This document shows positions 21,401-33,974 of a DNA stretch of 64,000 bases, piece by piece. Both the position numbers and the translations under genes were made by a program. Origin of the DNA: Symbiodinium natans (lineage: Eukaryota > Sar > Dinophyceae > Suessiales > Symbiodiniaceae). Below the pieces are notes generated by a model. The model made no database searches. It saw nothing but the letters and a program-made list of their open reading frames with translations, and was not told where the DNA came from. Position 1 is the stretch's first letter. The number at the start of each line of letters is the position of its first letter. The stretch is taken from contig CAJNDS010001979.1 of NCBI GenBank assembly GCA_905221605.1, positions 333,501 through 397,500 on the forward strand, given 5' to 3'.

Positions 21401-24400
21401 CTCAAACCCTCGAACCCTGAAAACCCTTAAGCCCTAAAACCTTAAACCTAAGCTCTAAGCCCAAAGCCCGAAACCCTGCACCCTAGCCTACAAGCCCGAA
21501 AATCCCCAAATCTAGAACCCTAAAACCCCCAAAACCAAGGAGATACTCTTGACTGAGCCTCGGAGCCCCTTCCCGTACTTGGAGGTTCATGGCCTTTGTT
21601 TGCCAATCATAACTGTACTTATAACCATATGAGGGCACTTAAGGGGCTTATAAGTGGTTTAGCAGTACAGATATCGCCCTAAAGCCTGAACCCTAACCCT
21701 AAACCCTGCACCCTAAACCCTAGACCCTAAACCCCAACCCCTAATTGGGTTAATAAGTACCATGAACCTTCCTGTAGGTCTTCGAGGTCCGATGGGCGGC
21801 TTGGCCAAGAAAGTTTAGGGGTTAGGGCTTAGGGTTTCGGGTTAGGGTTTAGGGTTTAGGGTTTAGGGTTTAGGGTTTAGGGCTTAGGGTGTAGGGTTTA
21901 GGGTTTAGGGTTTAGGAAGAGAATTATTTGTTGTATCCCCTTATGGTTCCTTCATAAATATACTCTAATTACTTCTCAAAGCCCTGTTCTAATCATTAAG
22001 GCCCCTATATATTTGGGTTCTAGGGTTGTAGGGTTTTTGGGTTTGAGGGTTTGGGGCTTCGGGTTTTAGGGTTTTACGGCTGTAGGGCATTAGGGGTTTA
22101 GGGTTCCTTGGGTTTAAGGTTCTAAGGTTGTTAGGGTTTTAGCATTGTATGGTGCAGGGCTCTGGTGTTGGAGTTTGCGCGTCTTAGTTTTTGGGTGTTA
22201 CGGTTTTAGGGTTTTAGGTTACAGGGTTTCGGGGTTTTAGTCTGTTCTGTGTCTTAGATTTAGGGTTTCAGGGTTTTTGCGTGTTAGATTTGGTTTTGCA
22301 GTTTGAGGGTTTAGGCTGTTTAGCTTCTTGCGCTTTTGGTTTTCCAGGTTTTTTCCGGTAGATACCTTCTTCCCGAGTTTCCCATGAAGAATTCCCCACG
22401 AAGCACCAGAAACAAAGCCCGGTTTCAAACCTTTTCCAGACCCTAAGCAAATCCTTAACAGAACCTCAATAAACCCTTGTAAGTTCTAGAAAACGACGGG
22501 GGACTGGTTTTCCGACCGCGACACAGGCTGCCATCCATCGACTGCAATGTTGCCTTACGACGATACCGGCAGGCAGTGCTGTGAACATCAATTGGAACCT
22601 AGGTAGGCATTTCACGACGTGCTACACGTTAGCACGCCACGTTGCACGGATTGCCACGTTAGCGTGATTCATTTCACTTGCTCCCACGTGTAACATTTCC
22701 CGAGCGGCACGTGTTATAGCAGAAACGATCATTCCGAAATCGATGCTGGCACGTGTAACAGCTGGCGTGAAATCTTGTCGTTGTTGACACGGGCTGTGTG
22801 ACGTCTACGGCAGGCCCAAGTGGAGAGCAGGAGTTGTGAACAGAAGTTGCAGAGCTGCGAAACACATGAGCAGACAAGACCCATGAGGGATTTCCAGTGC
22901 CTGAGCATCTTCTTGTTTGAGGGTCGAGGCCATGGGGCGCCGCGGCTTTGACAATCGCAACAACAAGCATGTCATGGAGCTGCTCGTCCCAAGTCACCTC
23001 GTGCTGCTGCAGCCTGGGGAATCCAAGAGGATCAACTTGCACTACGGCGGCCACGAGAGCTTTGAGGTCCCAGGAACGGCGAAGTGCGGGCGATACAAGT
23101 GCAGGCATTGCCCGGCCTTTTTCAGCGGTGATGCACGCAGGGCTGCTCGGCATTATCTGCCCACGGGACTTCCCAAGAGCTTCTTGGTTGCATGTTTTAG
23201 GGGCTTGAAACAGTCGAGTGATCAAGTTTGGGGGGTTCAGTCTGCCGTTAGCAAAGAGTTTGTCTGAGCAGTGCGCAATGGTTCTGGAACTGGGTTTCGG
23301 AGTGTTGAAACTGCTTCTGGAAGAGGTTGTACAGTTTTCAAGTCTCTAGAGATGTCAATATCGGTCTCGTCTTGGAAAACGCTCCTATGAACGTGATTTG
23401 GAGTGTTGAAATTGCCCATAGACTTGGGTTCAGTAGGTGTCCAGCCCAGTTGGTTTCGGGGTCTCAGAAAGGGATTTGGGCGCCGAAGCTGATCAGGAAT
23501 CGGTGTTGTGAGGTGTCCAAACTGCTTGCAGTAGTGGGCTTTGGAATGACTTTGGGGGGTTCCAAACTGAGATTTCAGCTTGCTCTCCAGTTAGAGGGAC
23601 TGCTTGGCCGCTGACTCATGCAGGCTTTTGGTCCAGTGGCGATGCTGCCGGGGTGTCGCTCTGCACAGCTCCGCCGCTCAATCTTGTGGGGCAGCTGGCG
23701 GATCTCAACTGTGTCGAGCACCTGAAGGCCGGTGACAAAAGAACGTTTGGTGACATGTCATCACAAGAGCTTCCCTTCTTGATACTCTTGCGGCTTCGGG
23801 TAGTTTGTCCGAGTCTGTCCGAAGTCTGTCCGAAGTCTGTCCGAAGTCTGTCCGAAGTCTGTCCGAAGTCTGTCCAGGCCCGGGCGTTCTTGGCTGGCGA
23901 CGATGTGTCCAACATGGGCACCATGACGGATGCTCCCCCGAGGAAAAAGAAGGGTGATGCTGCCGAGCAAAACTGGGACATCTTGTCGGCTTCACTCACT
24001 GATCCCAGCCGTTACCGAGTGGATGCGGCCAACAAGAAGGACGTGTCTCGCCTCCTGGCTGTTGCTTTCAGCACGGGCGGTGTTCCGAGTAACTTTGCGG
24101 AGAACTACCACTTCAAGTTGGCCATGAAGACTTTGCAGGAGATGCTTGTGGGCTCTGCGCCATGGAAACCACCTGGACGCAAGGATCTCGCCAAGATGCG
24201 CCCGCTGGAGTCTGCTGCAGCAGTCCACGACACGTCTGTTTGGATGGCTTCCGTTCGACACTTGACTTTGGCCGTCGATGGCCGCAAGATGGCCGAGGGC
24301 AGGTTCAAGGAGTCGATGCTGAACACTGCTGTGGCGCTCTCAGTTGCTGGCCTTGAAGCGCAGTTTTGGCTGCTTGAACTTACCTGGAAGGCAGTTTGGG

Positions 24401-27400
24401 CTACCTAAAACTTGTTTTTGAGGTTTCCAAAGCACTCCGGGCCGCTCTTGCCCCAGAAAACTGCTGCAAGCGACACAGGGTCCAGCTATATGTTGTGTGT
24501 CTTCGCCCCAAATGCAGTTTGGGCTGCCTAAAACTTGGTTTTGAGGTTTGCGGAACACTCAGGGCGGCTCCTGCTGCCTGCTATTGCTTGAATGGGTCCA
24601 GCTAGTGCTTCAGCTTCTGTGTGTTCACCCCAAATGCAGTTTGGGCCCCCTAAAACTTGTTTTTGAGGTTTCCCAAACAATCAGGGCAGCTCCTGCCGCA
24701 GAAAATTGCTTCCAGCTGAATACTGTTTTTGGGAATTGAAACAACGTTTTGCATCCTTGAAACGGTTGCCAGCCACTCGGGCCGGCTCCTGCCATGAAGC
24801 CTGCCCACATGAAACCTACAATTTTGCTTGCTACTGCTGCTCTTGGGATTTCGTCCTTTGCCCACTCGTTAAACAGCGTGAAACTACGTTGTGGAGGCGC
24901 GTGATTTTCCCCCTCTCCGCGGACGGGAGCGGTGGCCCGTTGTTTCCAAGTGGACTGTGAGCGTGTCTCCACCAAAACGATGCTGTCCTACTTGAAACGC
25001 AGTTTTGGCTACTTGAAACACGTGTCCAGGTCAATTAGCGTTTGCTGAAAGCCAGTCAAGCCAGTCGTTGACAGCGCAAGGTCGTGGGCTGTGGCGAGGA
25101 GCGCTTCTTGAGGTCGGAGGACATGAGTGCGGTTCCGAAGGACACGGACCACACAGCCGAGTACGTCGAGGCCATCTTTTCGCAGGTTGATGGTCATCCG
25201 GCCCCCTCTGTGCCGGTCAACCTGGTCGCTGCTGTGGTCATGGATAGCCCAAATGTCAACAAGGCTGCCATGAAAGTCTTGGCAGAGAAGTACCCAAGCA
25301 TCGCCTTCTTGCCCTGCGCTTTCCACGCGCTGGACAATTTCTTCGGGAAGCTCGTGAAGAACGTCGAGCTCTTGGACAGGGCACGTCACTGTGCCAAGCG
25401 CCTGACGAAGTTCGCTTCCTCGAAGTCGCGGGTGCGTGCTGCGTTGCAACGTCTCGCAGCCAAGCAGGCTCGCCGCAGATCGCGCGCTGCAGGCAAGAAG
25501 TGCCACGCAGTGTTCTATGTTACGGTCCGCAAGTCTCGCCACTACCCCGTGATGAGGCAGGTCAAGCGGGCCTACCAGATGAACCTGCCGGCCTTCTTAT
25601 ACTTTCGGACCGACGAGGCCAAGAATGTGTGCGCTCCCTTCAAGCACTGGGAGGCCGTCCATCGCATTGCTGTGCGCAGTCGGGCTGCGTTTGTGCAGCT
25701 GGCCAAGTTTTTCCTGGCCATCCTCAAGCCCGTCATGCGGAAATTGCGGTTGGTGGATGCAGCCAGTGCGACCTTGCCGCATTTGCTGCTTCATTTGATC
25801 GACTTGAGGCATGACCTAATCGCTGCATTCCAGAACATGGGCTACAGCTACCGCTTGATGCGTGCGAAAGACGATGTGGACATCGAGGAGGCGCTGAAGC
25901 AGGACCTGAAGAAAATGGTCGGCCTTTACAACGACATGGCCAAGGCTTTGATGAGCAACTGGACTGTTGCCGCCTTCCTTGCGGACCCCTTCCATGTCAT
26001 CAAGTACCGCGAGGAGGTGCGCGAGCGTGGAACCATGCGCTTGGAGGCCAAATGTAGGGGCAAGCACTGGTTTCAGGGGGTTGAAACAACGTCTTCATGC
26101 CACGAACCGGCACTGTTCAACTTCCGGGACCGCTTCCTGCTATGAGCGCACCATGCAAGTCGTGCCCTGTTCTAAACACTGGTTTCAAGGGTTCAAAACA
26201 ACATTTTGATGTGCCGACCAGCAGCGTTCGCAGTGTTCCCACATCCAGGACGTATTCCTGTTGCAAGCAGACGACACAGCGCATATGGTTGTCAAAACAA
26301 GGTTTTAAGGGCTTGCAATCTTGTTTCAGCCACTGTTTTCTCTGCCAGGCAGGGTTTGATCCGACCAAGAACATGCCCTCTGGCTTGGACGATGCAAAAT
26401 GCTTCCGGTCATTGGCCTTCCATGCGGAGCGGGCAATGCTGGACATCATACCTCGCATCTTCCAGGAGAAGCCGCGTCAGAAGCAGGCGCGAGCCCAGCT
26501 GCGGAGCTACATGACACAAACTGGGTCCTTTTGTCCGCGGACGCTTGTCTGACACCCCTATCCCCCCACCCAGAATTACCAAAACCAACCCCTTTTTTCC
26601 AAAGACCCCAAGCCGGCAACTGTGCTGAGGAAGTTGGCAAGCTGGTGGGATGACGCGGGCTTTGATTTCATGGCCAATCCCAAGCGCAGCCGCCCCATCC
26701 CATTGCACCAGCTCTGGTGCGCGCATGATTTGGATGCTCCCGAGCTTTGCCACATCATGCTTCGCTTGGCAGGCCTGGCTTGCCTGGACTCGTGTAGCAG
26801 TTTGTGCTGGAAGAAGTTATGTTCAACCCATGTTTCGAGCTCCCCAAAGTAGCAAAGGGGCTAGGGTTGAGGGAAAAATGGAAGGGTTCAGGGTTTGGGC
26901 TCAGGTTTTGGGGTCCCGTGGCAGCTTCTGCTGTAGAAGAAGTTATGTTTAGCGATGTTTCGAGCTCCCCAAACTAGCAAAGGGGCAGGGTTGAGGGTTC
27001 GGCCTCAGGGTTTGGGGTCCCGTGGCAGTTGTGCAGTAGAAGTCATTCTTAAACTTATGTTTCGAGCTCTCCAAAGCAGCGCAGGGGCTCGGGTTTAGGG
27101 TCTACTGTGTCCGAAACCCAAACAATCACAGCCGTTGGCGGCCCTGTGGTAGGGTTGACGGTTTTGGTTTGAGGGTTTTCGGTTCTTTTTCGGGACGGAG
27201 GCTTGCTTTCCTGCGAGGGATGACACTTTCGAGTTCTGTAAATCTTGTTGGGTTTACGGTGGGGTGTCGGGAAATGCTGTTCTCGCCTGGCTGCGGCCGG
27301 TCATGGAGTTTTTTAGGGTTGTGTGGCTCATGTTTCTCACGCCTCGGCCTGTGCCAGCGGTTGGTCGTTTGGGCCCACGTGTGTCGTGTCCGCTCTCGGT

Positions 27401-30400
27401 GTTTGTCCCGCATTGGGTCCTCGACCCTGCCGCCTTGGCCCTGCGTAATGTCTGCATTCTTGCAGCTTTTCTGCGTTGGAAGGCATGCGCAAAGCATGCT
27501 GCGAAACAGGCGCGTAATCGGGAAGACTGGCTCAAGCCATGCCGCCCAAAAAAAAACCGGCAGCGGCCGCGCCTGCAGCCAGAAGCGGATACAAGCAAGG
27601 AGAGATCGCCGACCAGGAGATCAAAACAGAGCAGAAGTCCGGCAAGCACGCTATACCGGGCAAGCACTTCCGGAACCTCGTCAGAGCCATCCTAGCATGT
27701 CTTTGCGAGGAGAACGGGTTGGAGTGGAATGACCTGACCATAAAGATGAAGGGCATGGCGGCGTTGCAGACGGCGGCCGAAGCAGCAATGATCGAGATCA
27801 TCGCTGCAGCAGAGAAGCTTGCCAACCACCGTGGTGCTAGCAGCGTGTGTCGCGTGGACCTTGTGCAGCTGCGACACCTTGCGGATGGCATGTCGGCGAG
27901 CGCAATCCAGCTTCTGCAATGCGCCGCAGACCGCCACCGCGTCATAGAGCTTTACCAGGCCAAGTTCGCAGTGATGCACAGGGCGCCCTCCAGTCGCCGA
28001 CAGCGTGTTCTGAAGCAGCGTAAGTTTCTCAGCGGCTTGCAGAAGCAGCCAAGAACCCCTAGGGTTGCCAAAAATCCAGCCCCCAAGAACCGCTGCGCAA
28101 AGAGGCGCTAGGTTGGGCAGCTTCTGAAAGGGCGCCAGAGCCATCAACGGAAGCTTTTAAGGCCCTGAAAGCTCGGTCCTGGACTGGTGTACACCCTATC
28201 AACCTCAACCCCTAAACGTGAAACCCTAAACCCCAAACCTAAACCCTAAACCCTAAACCCTCAACCCTCAACCTTAAACCCGAAACCCTAAACCCCAAAC
28301 CTAAACCCAAACCGGCAGGTGGTGTTTTAGGGTGTTCCAACACAGAAATGGCATGTGTTGAGCCCCCGTGCCCCTTGTAAAGCAAACTCTGCTTCAAACA
28401 GCCTTTTTAGGTCCTTGAAAGTCAGAAATGAAGGTCTTCTGTCATGCTCTTTCGTGAGGGCTCTGGCCAGAGGCATGGCTTGCAAGTCGCTTCTTGCACA
28501 GAAACCTTCTAAGCGGGTGCATGCGACGGTTTTGGCGAGCAGAAAGCTTCTCGACTCCTTGAAACAGAGAAAAGAAAGGCTCGTCCCTCACCGTCCTTGA
28601 GAATGCCCTGAACCTTACACCTGACCTTACACCTGAAAGCGTTTCAAGTCCTTGAAACACACAAATAGAACCCTAAACAGCCTTTGAATTCCTGGCAGGC
28701 TGTGTGCCTTCGCAAAGCGCATCCGAAAGGATCAATGGCCTGGTCAAGTTCACCACCGGGAATGTGCTTCAGAACAACTTCTCCTGGGATGCGCGGGTTG
28801 CCAGCGCAGTGATCTGCGACAAGTACCGCAAACTCGCAGCGTGCGGCAAGAAGAGGAAGCACTGCGACACACGCGCCGGACATTGGGATGACGAGGACTG
28901 GAACATGGAGGCCGACAGTGACAAGGAGGATCTTTCGGATGACGCAGACGCCAGGCCAATGGAAGCTGGCTTGGATTTCGAGGCGCTGTCCGCCTAAACA
29001 CCTTCCTCACTCTCAGTCCCTTTCACCCCCTATAAAGCATGGCCCAAACAGTGTTTCAGTACCTTCAAAAGTATCCCAAAACGCTTCCAGGCGGATCCAG
29101 TTCCAGACGCATCCTCGCTGGGCTCGGCAAGCTCCGCTTCCACTTCCAGCAGCTCCAGTTCCTCAGCAGAGAGTTGCTCAGACTCCGACGACTGAGTCTC
29201 CAAGGGCGACGACTTTTGGTGCCTGCTTGTTTTCTTGTCCAGAGGCGTTCATGAGTCTCCAAAGAGTTCCAGACACGGCCGTCTGGGCAAGAGCATCGCA
29301 AGACCACTTGAAACCCTAAGTCCAGATACCTTGCAAGGCACAAATCCAATCAACCCTTGAGATAGGGCTTAGCCTTCAGGTTTAGGATAGGGGCTTAGGG
29401 TTACTTGGTGGGGAAGTCACTTCCATTGGTTTTAATTGCTAGAAAGACTATGGCAGTAAGGAGCACCAATGGTCGGGCGGTTAAGGTGTTGGGCTGTCGA
29501 CCGCTCATGTCCAGGTTCGAATCCCGGAGGCGAGCTTTTGGTTTCTCCATACAATCGTGTGCTATCTCTGACTTTGGGTCCCCTGAAACGCCGATGGGAG
29601 AAGGCAAACCTCCGTAAAGACATTGGCTGGCAAACCCTCAATCCTAAAAGGTGCTGTGTGGCAAGCCCAAAACCCTAGAAGTAGAGGCTGAGTGCTGGTT
29701 CCAGGCTTTTAAAAGGGTTCAAAGTCTGGATTCCTGGACTGCAGGCGCAGAACAGGCCCAGAACAGGCCCAAGCCCCAAAAAGGAGAAGTTGCACGGCAG
29801 CCCTAAACCCTAAAAGGCGCTGTGGCAAGCCCAAGACCGTGACAAAACAACAAAGCAGGCCTGGGTACTGGTTCCAGGCCCCTAAAACGACGACAAACAA
29901 AAAAATCCACAACCCGCCAAAACACGCGCTCGCTTTGGTTCCTGCTTTCGCTGAGCCTAAGTACTGGTTCCAGGCCACTGAAACGGTGGCAAGCTTAAAT
30001 GATATGCAGTGTGAAAGGTGCTTTGTGGCTTGCCCAAAACCATGACCATACAACAAAACAGAGGCTGAGCACTGGTTCCAGGCCCCTAAAACGGCGGCAA
30101 GCTAACAACAGGTTCCAGGCCACTGAAACGGTGGCAAGCTTAGTGTGGCCTGCCCAAAACCACAGGCTGACTCCTGCTTCTAGACATTAGGCCGGACTTT
30201 GGACCCTCCAAAACCTTGATTGGAAACTTACAGTCCCTGAAATGCCGAAAAAGGAAACGGTTGCCAACAACAACTGAGGAGGGGTTAAACCTTAAAACCC
30301 GAGAAGGTTCCAAGGTTAAGCAATGCAACCTAAACCCTTCACCTTTAAACCTTACAGAGGCTACATAGGTACTGCTTCCAGGCTTTTCAAACGGTGGCAG

Positions 30401-33400
30401 GTGAGATCCTCAAGCCCTGAACGGTAGTCGGCTTTTAGGGGCTAGGTCATAGACAGTGACTAGTGTGCTCTTGCGATGCCTGCGCAGACCTGGATTCGCG
30501 CTGGGTAGAATCTAGAAGGGGTTTGGGGGGAGTAGAACGTCCCGGAAGCTTTGTGGCGCATTGCAGCATGAATCACGCAAGGCACTCTTCCTGTTTGATG
30601 TGTCAAAAGCTGTGCCGGTGCTTGTTCTGATACTTCAAAAGCAGCGACTTGGGGTGTACAGAGGGGCCCCGCGACTGTTTAAGGCAGTCACCGCTGGCGA
30701 GCTTTCTGAGAAGGAAAATCTCCTGTGTCCAGATCCAGAGCAAGCTTCCAGTCCCCTGAAACCCTTGCTTGACTAGCTTTCGTGTGACAAACCAAGCAAG
30801 CAGGGCATGTGCAACACCAATAACAACATGTGTACTCAGAGCCGTGAAATACATACGTGGAAAACGGATTACGTGCTAACCGGCCGGCACGTTAACACGC
30901 AAACCCTACCTAGATTGGAACCATTTGGAGTCCACGTCGCCAGTGAACACAAAATATATTTTCACGCAACCACTCCTCATGTCTGCGAAAAGATCCGAGA
31001 AGGCTGTTTGCGTCCAAGCTTTGAGGGCGCAAGAGAGGATTTCCAAAATGCTTTTTGCGTTTTGGTAGGGTTCAGGGTTTAGGGGTTTCGGGTTCAGGGT
31101 TTAGGGCTGAGGGCCTAGAACCTCAAGGGATTATAGGGTTTAGGGATTGAGGTGTAGGTGCTTCCCCCAACTGACAGTGCACCCTCGGGCGTGTTGGTTG
31201 GGCGGTGGCCCGGGCTTGCTGAAACGGCTGAAGGCCTAGGTTCGGGTTTAGGGGTTCGGGGTTAGGGCTTAGGAAGCTTAAGCGGCTCCGGGCCTGAACC
31301 CTGCTTCGAAAACCTAATCCTTCAACTCTAAGCCGAACTGTATCAGAGTGTTGGTGGGTTTTGGGATAAACCCCAAACCCTAAACCCTAAACCCTAAACC
31401 CTAAACTCTAAGCCCAGGGGAGTTTAGGCGGTGTTGCCTCCCCAGTCGTTCCATGCTTCCTAATGCAACCCCATATGCCCCGCAAGTTAGTAGCTTGCAA
31501 ACCTCGAAGGGTTTAGGGTTTAGGGTTTAGGGTTTAGGGTTTAGGGTTTAGGGTTTAGGGTTTAGGGTTTAGGGTTTAGGGCTTAGAAAGTATGCCTCGG
31601 GATTCCTCTGAGGAATGGGCAGCTGCAGGATGAACGACTTGGTGCCCAGGCGTCGTAGTTTTTGGCAGTTTTCGGGTTTCCGGGCTTGGAGGGGGGTCAG
31701 GGCTTAGGGGTTGGGGTTTAGGGTTTAGGGTTTAGGGTTTAGGGTTTAGGGTTTAGGGTTTAGGGTTTAGGATTTAGGGTTCAGGATTCAGGGCTTAGGG
31801 TTTGGGTCTTGGTAGCCTCTAAGGGGTAGTTCCGTGGGCCCTTCATATGGTCCCTCACCTCCTTTCAAGGCTTCTGATGCATGGGCCCATACTCAGAGAC
31901 CATGTAACCACCCTGAAGTAGCCCAGTGGTGCACTTTTCCCTTTTTTAGTTGGTTCAGGGTTTCCTTGAACCCTAAGCAGGCCTAGGCCCATAATGTAAT
32001 AGGGCTTAGGGGTTTAGGGTTTAGGGTCTAGGGTTGGGGCTCAGGGTATTCAAACACACAGCATCTGTCCACCCTGATTTGGGCTTTTTCCATACTTTTC
32101 GTGCAGCAGCAGTCAGACAGCGGCCGAGCATGACGCCAACCTGGACTCACCTCCTGACCTTCCCGAACCGGAGTTTAGGGTTTAGGCTTAGGGTTTAGGG
32201 TTTGGGGTTACAAGAACGCTGCTAGTTGAAAGAATCTGAACTGGGTTGGCCCAGCTTTAGGCTAGGATGTAGTAGGTCTAGAGCCTACAGAGCAGCCGCA
32301 AATCTTCGTTATTTAGGGTTCAGGGTTTCGGGTTTCGGGTTTCGGGGTTGAGAAGCCAAAGACCCAGCTAGTTTTAGGTTTCGCGTTGAGCATTGGGCTG
32401 TCCCCCCTTGTACTAGCAGTGGCCAAGGTCGTCCTGCAAACCACTCAAGGCGCCACCCTCGGAGGGTCTGTTGCTTTTGGGGGGTGTTTCGTAAACACTA
32501 GTTGAAGGATTTGTGCCTAGGAGTTGGGCCCTGAACCCGACTGGAACAGGTTTAAGCGTTGGGTTTTCTGTCTTCAGCTTCGCGCTGTTTCCTCATCAAG
32601 CCCCACCGCGGCTTTAGGGCTTAGGGCTTCGGGTTTAGGGTTCAGGGCTTAGGGTTTAGGGCTTAGGGCGTAAGGCTTGGGGTTTGGCGTTTGGGGCTTT
32701 AGGGTGGGCCTGAAGGAGTGTGGTGTCTTCGGGGTGCCGGGTCTTGCCGCCACCCTAACCCCCTTAAATCAAAGCCCTTGTCGTGTCCGTCGAAAACGAA
32801 GCTCTGGGGTTCGGGTTTAGGGTTTAGGGTTTAGCGTTTCGGGTTTAGGGTTTCGGGTTTAGGGTTTAGGGCTTTGGGGTTTAGGGGTGTAGGGCTCATG
32901 CTCGAAAGCTCCTGAGTTGACAGGCCATGTCCCACCCTAGTGCAGGGTTGCACCTCCAATAAACTAGGACGGAATCTGGAATCCAGGCACAAACTCCAAA
33001 GCAGCCCGCAGGGTTTGGGGTTTAGGGTTTAGGGTTAAGGGTTAAGGGTTAGGGTTTAGGTTTTAACCCGCCGAAGAAATCCCAAATGCCCAACATCAAA
33101 CCCTCTGAGAGCAGCCGCTATGCAGGCGTCTGCGCCTACCTCAGCGAGGTGGCCGGAAGTGATGCCAAGCAGCGTAGTGCAGCTCGCTTGCAGGAGTTTT
33201 GAGTTATCGAGCTTACCTGGGACCCTCCTTACCTGCAGCTTTATGGGCGATACCTACTAAGTAAGGGTAGTTACTAAGTTACTACTACTGAACTGTAGGT
33301 AAATAGAGTTCCAGCTAGGGCTTAGTATTTCGGCTGTGAGTAGCGCAAGAAAGGGACCTGAAATTTCCTTACAAGTATATAACTTATAAGGAACCGATCC

Positions 33401-33943
33401 AGTCGCTGTAGCATAGTACAGTAAGAAGGGAACCCTAAACACCCAAATCCCGAAGCCTTAAACCGCGTTTCAGGCGTGGCCCCAGTTGGACTCAGGGCCA
33501 ACTTTAATGGCAGAAAGGTTTAGGGATCAACTCACCGTAAACCTGAAACCCTAAACCCCAAATTCCTAACCATAAACCTTAAACCCTAACCCTAAGAGAA
33601 ACAGCAAGAGGCTAAGAGTAAGAAGAAGATAGAGCCAGATCGTGCTAACATGGGGAGCAGCAAGCGAACTCGGTGCGACCCAAGTATATCTCCAGATGCT
33701 GTGGCGAAGCAGATTGAGACGTACTTTGAGACGATGGACAGCGGGAAATGCTGGCAAGCTATTCTTGCCACCTTCGACAAGTGGGTGGAAGTCGGCCACC
33801 CCCGTCCGGTGGCTTTGCCGGCCGGAAAGTCTGTATGCAGGCCTCTCAGAGATCGCCCTACTGGTGTCCTCACATCCCGACACTTAGTAGCTGAGCGGGT
33901 ACACTTTGCACTTTTTGGGGGTAGAGTCTGAAAGTGTACAATT

Positions 33944-33974
<31 letters not shown>

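Noticed and set aside
29466-29537. Functional tRNA (Asp-like, GTC)
   Set aside because: The anticodon stem needs an 8-nt loop, the T stem has a mismatch and the acceptor stem does not pair.
33086-33202. Independent 38-codon gene
   Set aside because: Its 3' two-thirds is PGM2-like exon 9; the upstream ATG frame is intron sequence before the AG acceptor.
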